DNA of 64,000 bases from Niastella vici (GCF_002077945.1 NZ_LVYD01000058.1:248001-312000), one strand, 5' to 3'; counted from the first letter of the stretch, positions 17,169 to 27,296 are shown. The notes: generated by a model from the letters alone, not told the origin. Translations and numbers: made by a program.

Positions 17169-17609
17169 ATGCAAAGAAAAATGGTGTTTAAAGTAGCGGC
17201 GGCCCTACTTGTGGCTGGCCTTATGTTTCTTAATGTTGTCGTTGTTTCGAAGGACAAGGCAACTGCTCACCTGGAGGTGAGTTCTATTTACAAGGTGCTG
17301 GCAGAAGGTGAATCGGCCGGATCTGCCGACGGTGGCACAAGCGCTGCTGGAATGTTTCAATACGGCACTGACAACGATATTACTGACTGTCCCATCGAAA
17401 CTATAACAGGTGTGAGATGGGAGGGGGTATCCGGAAGTGTGCAGGTGGGTACCGTTATTAAGGGGGCAACTGTTCAGCTGAATGCCAGTGGTGAAAAGGG
17501 TTACTATGAAAGTTACACTAAAACGACAGATGGTAAAGGGACGCAGAGAACGTGTCACACTGTCCCTATTCTTTGGTATTGTACTCCAAGTAGAACATGT
17601 TACCATTAA
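17169..17609 (+). CDS. Small exported peptide, NVEALA-type
   Basis: A 146-residue protein with a basic start and hydrophobic segment (MQRKMVFKVAAALLVAGLMF) followed by SSIYKVLAEGESAGSADGG, resembling the conserved leader boundary of the Bacteroidota NVEALA family (a family of small exported proteins of unknown function). The C-terminal half holds four of its five Cys or Cys-like positions (DCP..., RTCHTV..., WYCTPSRTCYH), suggesting disulphides. It is followed by a strong hairpin and then by a 6-bladed propeller lipoprotein, a partnership common for NVEALA proteins. The nearby signal peptidase, thioredoxin-like protein and RND system could process, oxidise or export it; this link is inference. 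Confidence 0.6.
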   Translation: MQRKMVFKVAAALLVAGLMFLNVVVVSKDKATAHLEVSSIYKVLAEGESAGSADGGTSAAGMFQYGTDNDITDCPIETITGVRWEGVSGSVQVGTVIKGATVQLNASGEKGYYESYTKTTDGKGTQRTCHTVPILWYCTPSRTCYH

Positions 17610-17667
17610 TTAGATGGCTTTTATCTGTAAAAAGTAGCATGCGTTTAATCTGAAACAAATGTGAAAA

Positions 17668-17704
17668 AACTCCGGAACAGGTGTTTGAACCTGGTTCCGG
17701 AGTT
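17668..17704. terminator. Strong hairpin between the NVEALA-type and propeller genes
   Basis: Arms AACTCCGGAACAGGT (17668-17682) and ACCTGGTTCCGGAGTT (17689-17704) pair over 15 bp with one bulged C. No good T run follows on the plus strand, though an A run precedes it. It may act as a partial terminator or as a 3' stabilising structure that sets peptide mRNA above the downstream genes. Confidence 0.6.
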
Positions 17705-17740
17705 ATATTGATAATAATATTATTTAATTATTCTTAAGAA

Positions 17741-19033
17741 ATGCAATTGAAAGTATTTAGAGAAAGCTGTAAAGCCATATTGTTAGGTGTATCTTTACTA
17801 TCAGTAGCTTGTGGCAACAAGGAGCAAGGAGAAGCAAGAGCGAAACGTTTTTTTAAAGGATATGAAGATGTTGCAGGCAGATCGACCAATGTACCCTCTG
17901 TTTTAATAGAAAACAACGGCGCCCCCACAATAAAAATAGATAAGAAGAGTATTGCTGAATTATTTCTAATGCAGGATATTGTTGACTCTATCCGGTATGT
18001 TAAGCTGGAAACGAATAACTATAACCTGATTGGAAGGATAGATGAACTGTATTTTGACGATGGGCTTATTTTTGTTGTAGACAAGGAGATTGCATCTTCT
18101 GTATTCATTTTTGACAAAGAAGGGAAAATTATTTCTAAAATACACAATGTCGGTAAAGGGCCGGGAGAATATTTGGGTGTCAATAATGTGGCCATTGATC
18201 GCCGTCATAAAAGAATATTGTTATATGATATGTATTCAAGAAAGATCAATTATTATGACTATAAAGGGAGGTTCCTGAAAGAAGAAAGAACAATGATCTA
18301 TTTTTCAGATATTAAGATTCACCCGAAAACCGGCGAGTATGTTTTTGCAACATACGGCATCCCGAATCTACATATTCCATCATTAGCATACAATTATTTA
18401 ATTGTAGGTGACTCAACAAAAAAGTTTAACCATAAAGGCATCCCCTTTACACCAGAATTGTCTGTTTTGTCGCTATGGGGTAATTTCGGTTTAAATGATA
18501 ATAATAACTTAATTGGTTATACGCCACGATTTTCGGATAGCATACTTGCTTTTAATGTCGCGGCTGACAAGTTGTTAGTTAAGTATATATTCGACTGTGG
18601 CGCCAACGGGCTGAAATATGAGAATAAATATACTATGGATACCAAAGAATTGTATACCTATTTAAATAAGAAAGAATTACTTTATTTCAACGGAAAATAT
18701 ATAGAGACAAACAAATACTTATATTTTACTCTTGTAACGGAAAATAAGATTGTGCATGGGTTGTATGAAAAAGGCACGCAGCAATTAGTTGTAACATCTG
18801 GGGTAGGAAATGACAATTATACGGTACCGGTTTTTGCAATGCCGGTAACAAATTTTGATGATTGGTTCGTTGGTGTTGTGCCTGTTTCGCGTTTTATTTG
18901 GAACAAAAATAATTTTAACGCCAGAATGAAGGATGATCCGGGGTTTGCCAAACTGATCAATACTACTCAGGAAAACGACAATCCGGTATTGGCATTTTAT
19001 AAATTTAAAAGTCTTAAAGATCTAGGCAAATGA
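17741..19033 (+). CDS. 6-bladed beta-propeller lipoprotein
   Basis: A 430-residue protein with a lipoprotein signal ending in LLSVACGN. After a linker the sequence enters repeats of the Bacteroidota 6-bladed beta-propeller family: VDSIRYVKLETN, GRIDELYFDDGLIFVVDKE, FIFDKEGKIISKIHNVGKGPGEY, then NNVAIDRRHKRILLYDMYSRKINYY. The family is surface-exposed or periplasmic with no known enzymatic role and commonly sits beside NVEALA peptides. It overlaps the thioredoxin-like gene by 4 bp. Translation starts at ATG 17741, 37 bp after the hairpin. Confidence 0.8.
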   Translation: MQLKVFRESCKAILLGVSLLSVACGNKEQGEARAKRFFKGYEDVAGRSTNVPSVLIENNGAPTIKIDKKSIAELFLMQDIVDSIRYVKLETNNYNLIGRIDELYFDDGLIFVVDKEIASSVFIFDKEGKIISKIHNVGKGPGEYLGVNNVAIDRRHKRILLYDMYSRKINYYDYKGRFLKEERTMIYFSDIKIHPKTGEYVFATYGIPNLHIPSLAYNYLIVGDSTKKFNHKGIPFTPELSVLSLWGNFGLNDNNNLIGYTPRFSDSILAFNVAADKLLVKYIFDCGANGLKYENKYTMDTKELYTYLNKKELLYFNGKYIETNKYLYFTLVTENKIVHGLYEKGTQQLVVTSGVGNDNYTVPVFAMPVTNFDDWFVGVVPVSRFIWNKNNFNARMKDDPGFAKLINTTQENDNPVLAFYKFKSLKDLGK

Positions 19034-19650
19034 AAATTGTTGCAATTGTTTTGATAATTATATTATCGATCGTAAACGTTCTTCTTTTAGGGCATATTCA
19101 TGCGTATAAGAAAGAGGTATCGCTTGATGAGAAATATTTAAGGGATGATAAAAATATACTTGAAAACAGGGTCATATTCCAGGTTAAAAGCAGTAATGAC
19201 CGGGTAGCCACAACTGCCATGTTGAAAGACGAGAACAGGAACACCCATGCGTTGTCTGATATTATTAATAATAAGGATAAGTTTGTACTAAGGTTTACTG
19301 AAAACAATTGTCATAGTTGTGTTGAGTCAATGTTTCGGCAATTGAGCGAACCTGCTATAGGATTAAAAAAAGAAGATGTAATTATCCTGGTTAGCTATTC
19401 AAATATGAATAGCCTTAAACATCTGCTTGAAAAGTACCGATTTGATGGGCATATCTATAATATTGATGAAAAAGAGATGGCTGATAATTTTGCTGAAAAG
19501 CTGAATGTACCGTATTTTTTTGTCATAAAGGCGGATGGTACAGAAAGGATGGCTTTTTTCCCTGAGGGTCCCATATTATATGATCTGACGGAGGAATATT
19601 TGAAGATTGTTTCTGAAACGCTGCATAAACAAGCGGCAGGTAGTCAATAG
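19030..19650 (+). CDS. Membrane-anchored thioredoxin-like protein
   Basis: A 206-residue protein with an N-terminal uncleaved anchor (residues 1-22) and a thioredoxin-like fold in which FTENNCHSCVESMF carries a CxxC (Cys94, Cys97), followed by KLNVPYFFVIKADG with the conserved cis-Pro region. The active site CHSC is unusual compared with CGPC or CPHC. It is coupled to the propeller gene by an ATGA overlap. A periplasmic thiol-disulphide role on Cys-containing neighbours (the small peptide, the paired GT-C-like proteins) is plausible, not shown. Confidence 0.75.
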   Translation: MKIVAIVLIIILSIVNVLLLGHIHAYKKEVSLDEKYLRDDKNILENRVIFQVKSSNDRVATTAMLKDENRNTHALSDIINNKDKFVLRFTENNCHSCVESMFRQLSEPAIGLKKEDVIILVSYSNMNSLKHLLEKYRFDGHIYNIDEKEMADNFAEKLNVPYFFVIKADGTERMAFFPEGPILYDLTEEYLKIVSETLHKQAAGSQ

Positions 19651-19684
19651 CAGGCGAAAACTGTTTTAATTTAATTCTTTACTT

Positions 19685-20758
19685 ATGAAGGGGCTAATAG
19701 TGCTTATTTTCTTACTCTCTGCAGTTGCTCTTCAATCGTGCGAAAGCAGGAGTAATGAGCCTGCAGATCCAGACAATGCAGCGAAGAATATATTTAAAAA
19801 AGAGGCTGCGGTTGTAACTGTAGCCAAAGCCAGGCTCGGGAATTTTGATCTCGAAATAAATTGTAACGGAAATGTATATGCAATAAACAATGCTGAGATA
19901 AAATTTCCTTTTTCTGAAAAAATAAGTGCAGTACTGGTTAAGAACGGAGAAGTAGTGAAAAAGGGGCAAGTGCTGGCCAGCCTGGATGAGACTGAGCTGG
20001 CTAAAAGACTGGCAAGAAGCAGAGAAGCTTTTGGTAAAGCGCTGATAGATCTGGATGACCGTTTGATAGATTATGGATACCGTTTGAAAGATTCAGTCAG
20101 TATACCTACAGACATTATGCGAATGGCAAGGATAAAAAGTGGTTATAACAGTGCTCAATACGATTATGCCGATGCAGAAACGGCATTAAATAAAACCAGG
20201 ATTTTAGCGCCGTTTTCAGGTAAAATAGCCAATTTGGAAGCCCGTGAATTTAATACCTCAGAGAATTTTCGCAGGCTTTGCACCCTTATTGATGATAGCA
20301 AAATGCGGGTTGAGTTTAATGTGCTTGAAAGCGAATACCGGTTTCTTTCCAAAGGTTCGCCTATAGAAATAGTGCCTTACGGTGATGGCGCATCGATAAG
20401 AGGAGTGGTGAACCAGATCAACCCTTTGGTGGATGCGAACGGAATGATTAAAATTATCGGAATGATTGACAACCAAGCAGGACATTTGCTGGATGGAATG
20501 AGTGTGAAAGTAGTTGTCAGAAAATCGGTGCCCGGTAAATTATTCATTCCAAAAGACGCTGTTCTGCAACGTCAGGATAGGGAAGTGGTATTTACTTATA
20601 ATAATGGACGGGCAAAATGGAATTATGTGCAAACAGATCTGCAGAATAGTAAGTATGTGAGCATTAAGGATGGCTTGCGGGAGGGTGAGCAGGTCATCAC
20701 CAGCAATAATATAAATCTTGCACACGATTTGGAAGTAAAAATTGACAAAAATAATTAG
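19685..20758 (+). CDS. RND efflux periplasmic adaptor (HlyD/MFP family)
   Basis: A 357-residue membrane-fusion protein with a lipobox (VALQSCES). The order is barrel-sandwich half 1 with lipoyl-like segment (SAVLVKNGEVVKKGQVLASLDETELAKRL), helical hairpin (about 95-160), barrel half 2 (TRILAPFSGKIANLEAREF), beta-barrel and membrane-proximal domain ending VSIKDGLREGEQVITSN. It links inner-membrane RND pumps to a TolC channel. Its stop is immediately followed by the TTG start of the first permease, so expression is coupled. The expected channel partner is the TolC-like protein at 7400-8872. Confidence 0.92.
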   Translation: MKGLIVLIFLLSAVALQSCESRSNEPADPDNAAKNIFKKEAAVVTVAKARLGNFDLEINCNGNVYAINNAEIKFPFSEKISAVLVKNGEVVKKGQVLASLDETELAKRLARSREAFGKALIDLDDRLIDYGYRLKDSVSIPTDIMRMARIKSGYNSAQYDYADAETALNKTRILAPFSGKIANLEAREFNTSENFRRLCTLIDDSKMRVEFNVLESEYRFLSKGSPIEIVPYGDGASIRGVVNQINPLVDANGMIKIIGMIDNQAGHLLDGMSVKVVVRKSVPGKLFIPKDAVLQRQDREVVFTYNNGRAKWNYVQTDLQNSKYVSIKDGLREGEQVITSNNINLAHDLEVKIDKNN

Positions 20759-23700
20759 TTGTTGAATCATTCTAGTAAGCGTATAAAACTTCCTTTACCG
20801 CCTTTTACTATTATTACCTTGTTTGCGGCGTTAATGATCGCAGGGGTGGCTTTTGTGCCTTTGTTGTCTTTTCAATTGGAACCTTCGCCCGACGTTAATA
20901 ATATTACGGTAAGCTTTAGCTGGCAAGGAGCATCCGCCGAATTGCTTGAGCAGGAAGTGACTTCGAAGATTGAAGGTGTTTTGTCTACGGTGAAAGGAGT
21001 AAAAAATATCCGGTCTGTTTCTTCCAATGGCTATGGATTTGTGCAAACAGCTTTAGATGAAGGCGTAAATATTAACCAGGTAAGATTTGAGATCGCGATG
21101 TTAATGAGGCAGGTTTACGCTGGTTTCCCGGGTGGTGTTTCTTATCCTATGGTTTCTGCGAATCAGCCATCGCGAAACGGTACTAAGTCTATCCTCTCTT
21201 ATGTTATTAATGGCCCGGGAAGCGCTTCTGCAATACAGCAACTGGCAGAAAAGAGTATCAAACCGAAATTAGTACAGATAAAAGGTGTATACGAAATTAA
21301 TATTTATGGAGCGCCGCCTTTAGGGTGGGAACTTAGTTATGATCCGCATGAACTCGAACGCTGCCATGTTTCTATAAACGATATCCGGTCATGTATCGGC
21401 AATTATTTCAGAGAGTATGAACTGGGAAAGGCTTACGATGTACCGCTTACCCGGCCAAGCCGTTCCTCATACAGCTATCTTACTCTAAAAACCAACGGAA
21501 GCAGGCAAATTGACCTGGCTAAAATACCGGTTAAGAAGATCGGCAACAGAAATATTTATTTAAGCGATCTTGTTAAAATGAGTTATAAAGAGCAGGACGC
21601 TTATTCGTATTATCGCATTAATGGATTTAATACGGTGAATATAGAGATCGTTGCAGATAAGAACACCAATTACCTGACCCTCTCCAAAACAATTAAGGAA
21701 CAAATACAAAATATTCAGCAGCACCTTCCCCCGCAGCATGCTATAATGCTGGCATATGATGCAACCGATTACCTGCAAAAAGAGCTGAACAAGATCACAT
21801 GGCGTACTGTAGCCACGCTTATAATATTGCTTCTATTTGTTTTGTTGGTGAGCAAACAGATAAGGTATTTACTGCTCATCACCATATCATTAATAAGTAA
21901 CCTGCTGCTGTCGTGTATTCTGTATTATTTTTTTAAACTGAAGCTCCACCTGTTCTCACTGGCCGGTATCACCGTTTCAATGGGTATGATCATTGATAAC
22001 AGTATTGTGGTGATTGAGCATATTCGCTACAGAAAAAACATGCGGGTGTTACTTGCAGTTGCAGGCGCTACCTTGTGTACTATTGGTGCTGTATGTATTG
22101 TTTTCTTTTTAGATAAGGAGCAGCAGATGAAACTGATCGACTTTGCCTGCATAATGATCATTAATCTGGGTGTTTCATTATTGATAGCATTGCTTTTTAT
22201 CCCCGCATTAATGAACTGGTTGCCATTGAAGGTGCATGCATTATCAAAACAGATCAGGCGCAAGAAAAGGGTTGTTCACTGGAACAGATTTTATTTACGT
22301 CTGATCACTTTTTGCAGCCGTTTCAGGATACTGCTGGTCCCCGTTATTATTTTGTTATTTGGTATCCCGGTTTTTATGCTTCCGGAGAAAATTGAAAGTG
22401 ATAGCCGGTGGGCCAATACATATAATGCTACCATTGGAAGTGAATTTTATAATAAGTCTTTGAGATCATGGGTAGATAAGGGGCTTGGCGGAACGCTGCG
22501 TTTATTTTTAACAGATGCAGAGCAGTTCTCTTATGACGATATACCCCTGGAAAGAACATGCTTAAAAGTTACTATTCATATGCCTAAAGGCGCCAACCTT
22601 GAGCAAATGAACGACCTGGTGGTTGAGTGGGAAAGTTATCTGAGCGGTTTCAACGAAGTGGCGCAATACCAAAGCAGGGTATACAACGGACAGTATGCGG
22701 ATATAGAGATCCTTTTTAAAAAGCAATTTGAAGAGAGCAGTTTCCCAATTACGCTTAAAAATCAATTGGAAACCAAAGCTGCCTTTACAGGGCTGGCTGA
22801 GTTTAATATCACCGGAGTAGGAATTGGGTTTAACAATGAATTACATACAGAAACAACTAACTATGGATTAGAACTTAATGGATACAATTATGACCGGCTT
22901 CGTGAATTGGCCGAGCAGGTTAAAACCCTGTTAAAGGCGAATCCAAGGGTAGAAAAGATAAGTATTACAAGCACAGAAGATCAGAAAGGAGAAAGAAGCA
23001 ACTATGAATATGTTTTTCGCGTTCATAGTCAGGATAAATTGCTGTTGCATTATCTATCCCCCCATATGATCAGTAATGCGCTTACAACGCTTTCCGGAGA
23101 AAAAAGAAGAATAAGCGATGTATTGTACCATGGAAATTATGTGCCCGTTATTTTATCCCCTGTTAATAAAACGGCAGATATATGGGAAGTTATGAATGGC
23201 GCTGTGCGTTCAGATTCCGGTACGTATGTTCGTTTAAAGGAATTTGCCGATATGGAAAAAGAAAAAGAGGGGGATCAGATACTGCGGGAAAACAAGCAGT
23301 ATCAACTGGTGGTCAATTATAATTTCATTGGGGACCTTAATTTGGGTGAAATAGTGTCAGAACGCATAATCAAACAGGTAAGTGCCGACCTGCCTTTGGG
23401 CTATAGTCTTAAAGAAACCAAACATAATTTCTGGAGGGGGGCAAAGAAAAAACTTACGTGGGCCATATTGCTCACTATAGGTATTGTATTTGTTATTTGC
23501 TCAGTGTTGTTGAACGATTGTAAGCAGCCGCTCGCCATTATAGCAATGATACCCATATCGTTTATTGGCGTTTTCTTAAGTGCTTATTTTTTCAGGTATA
23601 AGTTTGATGAAGGAGGGTATGCAGGAATGATCATGTTATGCGGTGTTGTTGTAAACGCTGCCTTATTTATATTGAATGATTATAATAATTTACTCAGGGA

Positions 23701-23935
23701 TTATCCGGCCGTACCACGCAGGCGATTGTACATTAAGGCTTATAATTCGAAGATCGTACCGGTTATGCTGAGTATTACATCTATGACGCTTGGACTGACA
23801 CCATTCATTGTATATTCAAAAGATGAAACGTTCTGGTATCCTTTGGCAATGACTGTAACAGGCGGGCTGCTTTTTTCTGTTATAGCTATTCTGATATTTC
23901 TTCCATTGTTTTTAAAGAGAACGTGTAAAAAATAG
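20759..23935 (+). CDS. RND transporter permease 1
   Basis: A 1058-residue RND permease beginning with TTG directly after the adaptor stop. It has the two-fold RND plan: membrane helix 1 (about 18-38), a porter domain (DVNNITVSFSWQGASAELLE...GVKNIRSVSSNGYGFVQ), helices 2-6 with the TM4 motif AGITVSMGMIIDNSIVVIEH, then a second half with its own helix 7, porter domain and helices 8-12. One Asp is present in the TM4 motif (IIDNS) where AcrB has two. Together with the next gene it suggests a heteromeric pump as in MdtBC. Substrate unknown; context suggests the island's peptide or glycan product. Confidence 0.9.
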   Translation: MLNHSSKRIKLPLPPFTIITLFAALMIAGVAFVPLLSFQLEPSPDVNNITVSFSWQGASAELLEQEVTSKIEGVLSTVKGVKNIRSVSSNGYGFVQTALDEGVNINQVRFEIAMLMRQVYAGFPGGVSYPMVSANQPSRNGTKSILSYVINGPGSASAIQQLAEKSIKPKLVQIKGVYEINIYGAPPLGWELSYDPHELERCHVSINDIRSCIGNYFREYELGKAYDVPLTRPSRSSYSYLTLKTNGSRQIDLAKIPVKKIGNRNIYLSDLVKMSYKEQDAYSYYRINGFNTVNIEIVADKNTNYLTLSKTIKEQIQNIQQHLPPQHAIMLAYDATDYLQKELNKITWRTVATLIILLLFVLLVSKQIRYLLLITISLISNLLLSCILYYFFKLKLHLFSLAGITVSMGMIIDNSIVVIEHIRYRKNMRVLLAVAGATLCTIGAVCIVFFLDKEQQMKLIDFACIMIINLGVSLLIALLFIPALMNWLPLKVHALSKQIRRKKRVVHWNRFYLRLITFCSRFRILLVPVIILLFGIPVFMLPEKIESDSRWANTYNATIGSEFYNKSLRSWVDKGLGGTLRLFLTDAEQFSYDDIPLERTCLKVTIHMPKGANLEQMNDLVVEWESYLSGFNEVAQYQSRVYNGQYADIEILFKKQFEESSFPITLKNQLETKAAFTGLAEFNITGVGIGFNNELHTETTNYGLELNGYNYDRLRELAEQVKTLLKANPRVEKISITSTEDQKGERSNYEYVFRVHSQDKLLLHYLSPHMISNALTTLSGEKRRISDVLYHGNYVPVILSPVNKTADIWEVMNGAVRSDSGTYVRLKEFADMEKEKEGDQILRENKQYQLVVNYNFIGDLNLGEIVSERIIKQVSADLPLGYSLKETKHNFWRGAKKKLTWAILLTIGIVFVICSVLLNDCKQPLAIIAMIPISFIGVFLSAYFFRYKFDEGGYAGMIMLCGVVVNAALFILNDYNNLLRDYPAVPRRRLYIKAYNSKIVPVMLSITSMTLGLTPFIVYSKDETFWYPLAMTVTGGLLFSVIAILIFLPLFLKRTCKK

Positions 23936-23938
23936 GGT

Positions 23939-26900
23939 ATGGTTAAATTCCTGATTCATAGGCCGGTGGCTGTTATTATGGTGTTTGTTGCATTGATACT
24001 GTTGGGTATTATTGCAGTTGAACGTATCCCTGTTTCGTCTTTGCCCGATATTGACATACCGGAAATCACCGTGCATGTAGATAAAAAAAATACATCATCC
24101 AAAGAACTGGAAAGTACAATAGTGCGAACCCTGCGTGCGCAACTATTGCAGGTACCCGACCTTAGTGATATACATAGTGAAACAAGGGACGGTTATTCAA
24201 ACATTCGTCTGCGTTTTAATTATGGGGCGGATATCAATTACGCTTTTATAGAGGTCAACGAGAAAATTGATCTCTCCATGAATAGTTTTCCCAGGGATAT
24301 GGAAAGGCCCAGGGTGATCAAAGCCAGTGCTACAGACATTCCGGCGTTTTATATCAACATGAGCTTAAGGGATACAGTAGGGTCGGCCGATAACATGTCG
24401 CGTTTTATTGAGTTAAGCGAGTTTGCACGCGAGGTGATCAAACGGAGGCTCGAACAATTACCCGAAATATCTTTTGTAGATATCACCGGTGTTGTGTATC
24501 CGGAAATTTATATTATACCTGATATGGCAGCCATGTCGGCCCTTAATTTAAAGGAAGAAGACTTTAGGCGCATCATTGAAACTAATAACCTGCTTTATGG
24601 TAATGTGTCGGCTATGGACGGCGCATTGAAGTATAATATCCGTTTTGCCTCAGTAAAACCCATTTCTGTTGATGACATCAGGAATATCAGGTTCAAATAT
24701 TATGACAGAATATTTAAGTTAGGCGATATTGCCACCATTGGCCAGCGCCGGCAGGATCTGAAAGGTTGCTTTATCGCGAATAGTCAACCAGCTATAAACC
24801 TGGCTATTATTAAACAGCCTGCCGCTAAAATGAGCGACCTACGCAACCAGATAAAGGGAACACTGGAACAGTTTACGCGGGATTATCCGAATATAAGGTT
24901 TGAACAAACACAGGACCAAACAGAATTATTAGAATATTCAATCGGTAACCTGAAACAGGATCTTTTGATTGGCAGCGCATTAGCCTTTGTGTTAATGTTT
25001 TTCTTTCTGAAGAATATCAGGTCTCCTTTGTTAATAGGAATTGCCATTCCGGTATGCCTGATATTAAGTATCCTGTTTTTCAGTTTGATCCATCTCAGCA
25101 TCAATATTATTTCACTTTCAGGCCTGGTGTTGGGCGTTGGATTAATGATCGATAATTCCATCATTGTTATTGATAATATTTCTCAGTGTCAGGAACGAGG
25201 CATGGAGCTTTCTTTGGCTTGTAGTAAGGGTACAACTGATTTAATAAGACCACTTCTTTCTTCTGCAATGACCACCTGCTCGGTTTTTGTGCCGTTGATT
25301 TTTCTGAGTGGTATTTCAGGGGCGCTATTTTACGATCAGGCAATGGCTATTACAATTGGTTTATGTGTATCTCTTATAGTTTCAGTAACACTATTACCTA
25401 CGCTTTACCGGTTGTTCCATAACGGGAAAAGGAAATCAGGTTCAATTGAGCATGACTTTTTTGAAAAATATGGTATCGTTTTTTTTGAAAGGATGTATGA
25501 AGCCGGATTTCATTGGGTGTTCAGATACAAAGTAATTTCCTTAATTATTGTAATTATCCTGATTGCTGCCAATGCGGTTTTATTTGTCCGTTTAAAAAAA
25601 GAAAAACTTCCTGCCTTTGAGCAAACGGAGCTCGTTACGAATATTGATTGGAATCAGAACATTACCATTGAAGAGAATAAGAAAAGAATAGTTGAACTGG
25701 TTATAAGTATGGGTGATGAACTATCTCAATCAAATGGAATGATCGGGGAACAGCAATATTTGCTGGATAAAGAGAAGGAGTTATCATCTTCACAGGCACA
25801 ACTTTATTTGAAAGCAAAAAATAGCAGGTCTGTTGAAAAGATCAAGAATAAAATAAAGCATTATCTCAATGAATATTTTCCTGAATCCAGCTTGAAGATC
25901 AACGTTCCTAAAACTATTTTTCAGAAGGTGTTTGGAGATGATGAACCAACTCTTGTTGTGAAAATTACGCAATCAGGAGATGAAATATTACCCTATAAGA
26001 AAGACGTAGATAACGTATCTCTGCTAATTAATAACACTTTTAACGGCGCTAATATCTCACCCGTTGCAATGCAGCGAACCACTGCGCTGAGTGTAGACCC
26101 TGATAAGCTTTTATTATATGATGTGTCGATGGATGCTATATATAATAAGTTGAAAAGTGGATTGAATGCCAGTGAGATCGGCAGCTTACAGACCGGACAA
26201 AAACGGGTGCCTATAGTAGTAAGTGACCAAAATAATTATTTAGATCATATTTTCAGAACAGGATCTGTAATAAACAGTAAAGGATCACCTGTTCCTTTAT
26301 CAGCGCTTTTAGAGATGAGCCGGGAGGAAACCTATAAAACTATTGAAGGAGACAAAAATGGCAACTTTATTCCTTTGGCCATGGAGTCTGATAAGCCGGA
26401 ACAGGTCATTGAATATCTTAATAAAAAGGTCAGGGGAAACGGTAATTTTGAGATCTCTTTTGCCGGCAGTTATTTCTCTAACAAACAACTTATTAAAGAA
26501 ATGACTATTGTGCTGGGTGTGGCTATACTTTTATTGTATTTTATTCTTGCAGCGCAATTCGAATCGATGATCCAGCCTTTAATTGTATTGCTCGAGTTGC
26601 CGATAAGTATGTGGGGGGCTTTAATAATGCTGTATGTGTTTAATTCATCCATAAACTTGATCTCATTGATTGGGCTGGTGGTTATGTGTGGAATTATTAT
26701 TAATGACTCTATTTTGAAAATTGATACGGTAAACCAATTAAGGTGGAAAGAAGGATATAAATTGATGGATGCTATACATACTGCAGGAGTAAGAAGGTTA
26801 AAATCAATTATTATGACTGCTATGACTACCATTCTCTCTGTAGCGCCGTTTTTATTTGGTTCCGATATGGGATCGGTACTCCAGCGACCTTTATCTCTGG

Positions 26901-27013
26901 CGCTTATCGGGGGGATGGTAATTGGTACTCCTGTGAGCCTTTATTTTATTCCTTTGCTTTACTGGTTCTATTATAGAAAATCAGAGAGCAAGCAGGAAGT
27001 AAAGGTGGCTTAA
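23939..27013 (+). CDS. RND transporter permease 2
   Basis: A 1024-residue RND permease 3 bp after the first. It opens MVKFLIHRPVAVIMVFVALI, has the porter signature SSLPDIDIPEITVHV, the TM4 motif LVLGVGLMIDNSIIVIDNIS, and the second-half helices with LAAQFESMIQPLIVLLELPI, a hallmark of the family. As in permease 1, the TM4 motif has Asp-Asn instead of Asp-Asp. The two permeases are only distantly alike, so a heterotrimer or two pumps sharing one adaptor are both possible. It is the last intact gene before the second att-like copy. Confidence 0.92.
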   Translation: MVKFLIHRPVAVIMVFVALILLGIIAVERIPVSSLPDIDIPEITVHVDKKNTSSKELESTIVRTLRAQLLQVPDLSDIHSETRDGYSNIRLRFNYGADINYAFIEVNEKIDLSMNSFPRDMERPRVIKASATDIPAFYINMSLRDTVGSADNMSRFIELSEFAREVIKRRLEQLPEISFVDITGVVYPEIYIIPDMAAMSALNLKEEDFRRIIETNNLLYGNVSAMDGALKYNIRFASVKPISVDDIRNIRFKYYDRIFKLGDIATIGQRRQDLKGCFIANSQPAINLAIIKQPAAKMSDLRNQIKGTLEQFTRDYPNIRFEQTQDQTELLEYSIGNLKQDLLIGSALAFVLMFFFLKNIRSPLLIGIAIPVCLILSILFFSLIHLSINIISLSGLVLGVGLMIDNSIIVIDNISQCQERGMELSLACSKGTTDLIRPLLSSAMTTCSVFVPLIFLSGISGALFYDQAMAITIGLCVSLIVSVTLLPTLYRLFHNGKRKSGSIEHDFFEKYGIVFFERMYEAGFHWVFRYKVISLIIVIILIAANAVLFVRLKKEKLPAFEQTELVTNIDWNQNITIEENKKRIVELVISMGDELSQSNGMIGEQQYLLDKEKELSSSQAQLYLKAKNSRSVEKIKNKIKHYLNEYFPESSLKINVPKTIFQKVFGDDEPTLVVKITQSGDEILPYKKDVDNVSLLINNTFNGANISPVAMQRTTALSVDPDKLLLYDVSMDAIYNKLKSGLNASEIGSLQTGQKRVPIVVSDQNNYLDHIFRTGSVINSKGSPVPLSALLEMSREETYKTIEGDKNGNFIPLAMESDKPEQVIEYLNKKVRGNGNFEISFAGSYFSNKQLIKEMTIVLGVAILLLYFILAAQFESMIQPLIVLLELPISMWGALIMLYVFNSSINLISLIGLVVMCGIIINDSILKIDTVNQLRWKEGYKLMDAIHTAGVRRLKSIIMTAMTTILSVAPFLFGSDMGSVLQRPLSLALIGGMVIGTPVSLYFIPLLYWFYYRKSESKQEVKVA

Positions 27014-27082
27014 GTTGAATTATAACGTTGTTCGAGGGTTTATTATTCCCGCTTACAGATAGGAGAAAAATGGGAGAAATAA

Positions 27083-27205
27083 TTTGCAAAAGAGGTGCCT
27101 GTCTTGTTAGTAAACTCCGGAGCTGTGATACTAGAGGAACCAGCTATACCATCGGTAGCATCAGAAACGCATAATCGCTTTATGGAGATGCCTTTCAGGC
27201 GTTAA
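27083..27205 (+). pseudogene. Possible coding remnant before the right repeat
   Basis: A 40-codon open frame (after a TAA, ending TAA at 27203-27205) translating to protein-like sequence such as VPVLLVNSGAVILEEPAIPS and ETHNRFMEMPFRR. No start codon context supports a gene. The rest of 27014-27291 shows nothing recognisable. It may be the tail of a gene lost with the integrase region, or chance. Confidence 0.2.
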
Positions 27206-27296
27206 CGTAAAGCAAGAAGCGAAAAATGTGGAGATAGGCATGGCCGTGGATTGTACCTCTTAATATGCAAATGTTTGAAAGTCAAAGGAATGTAAA

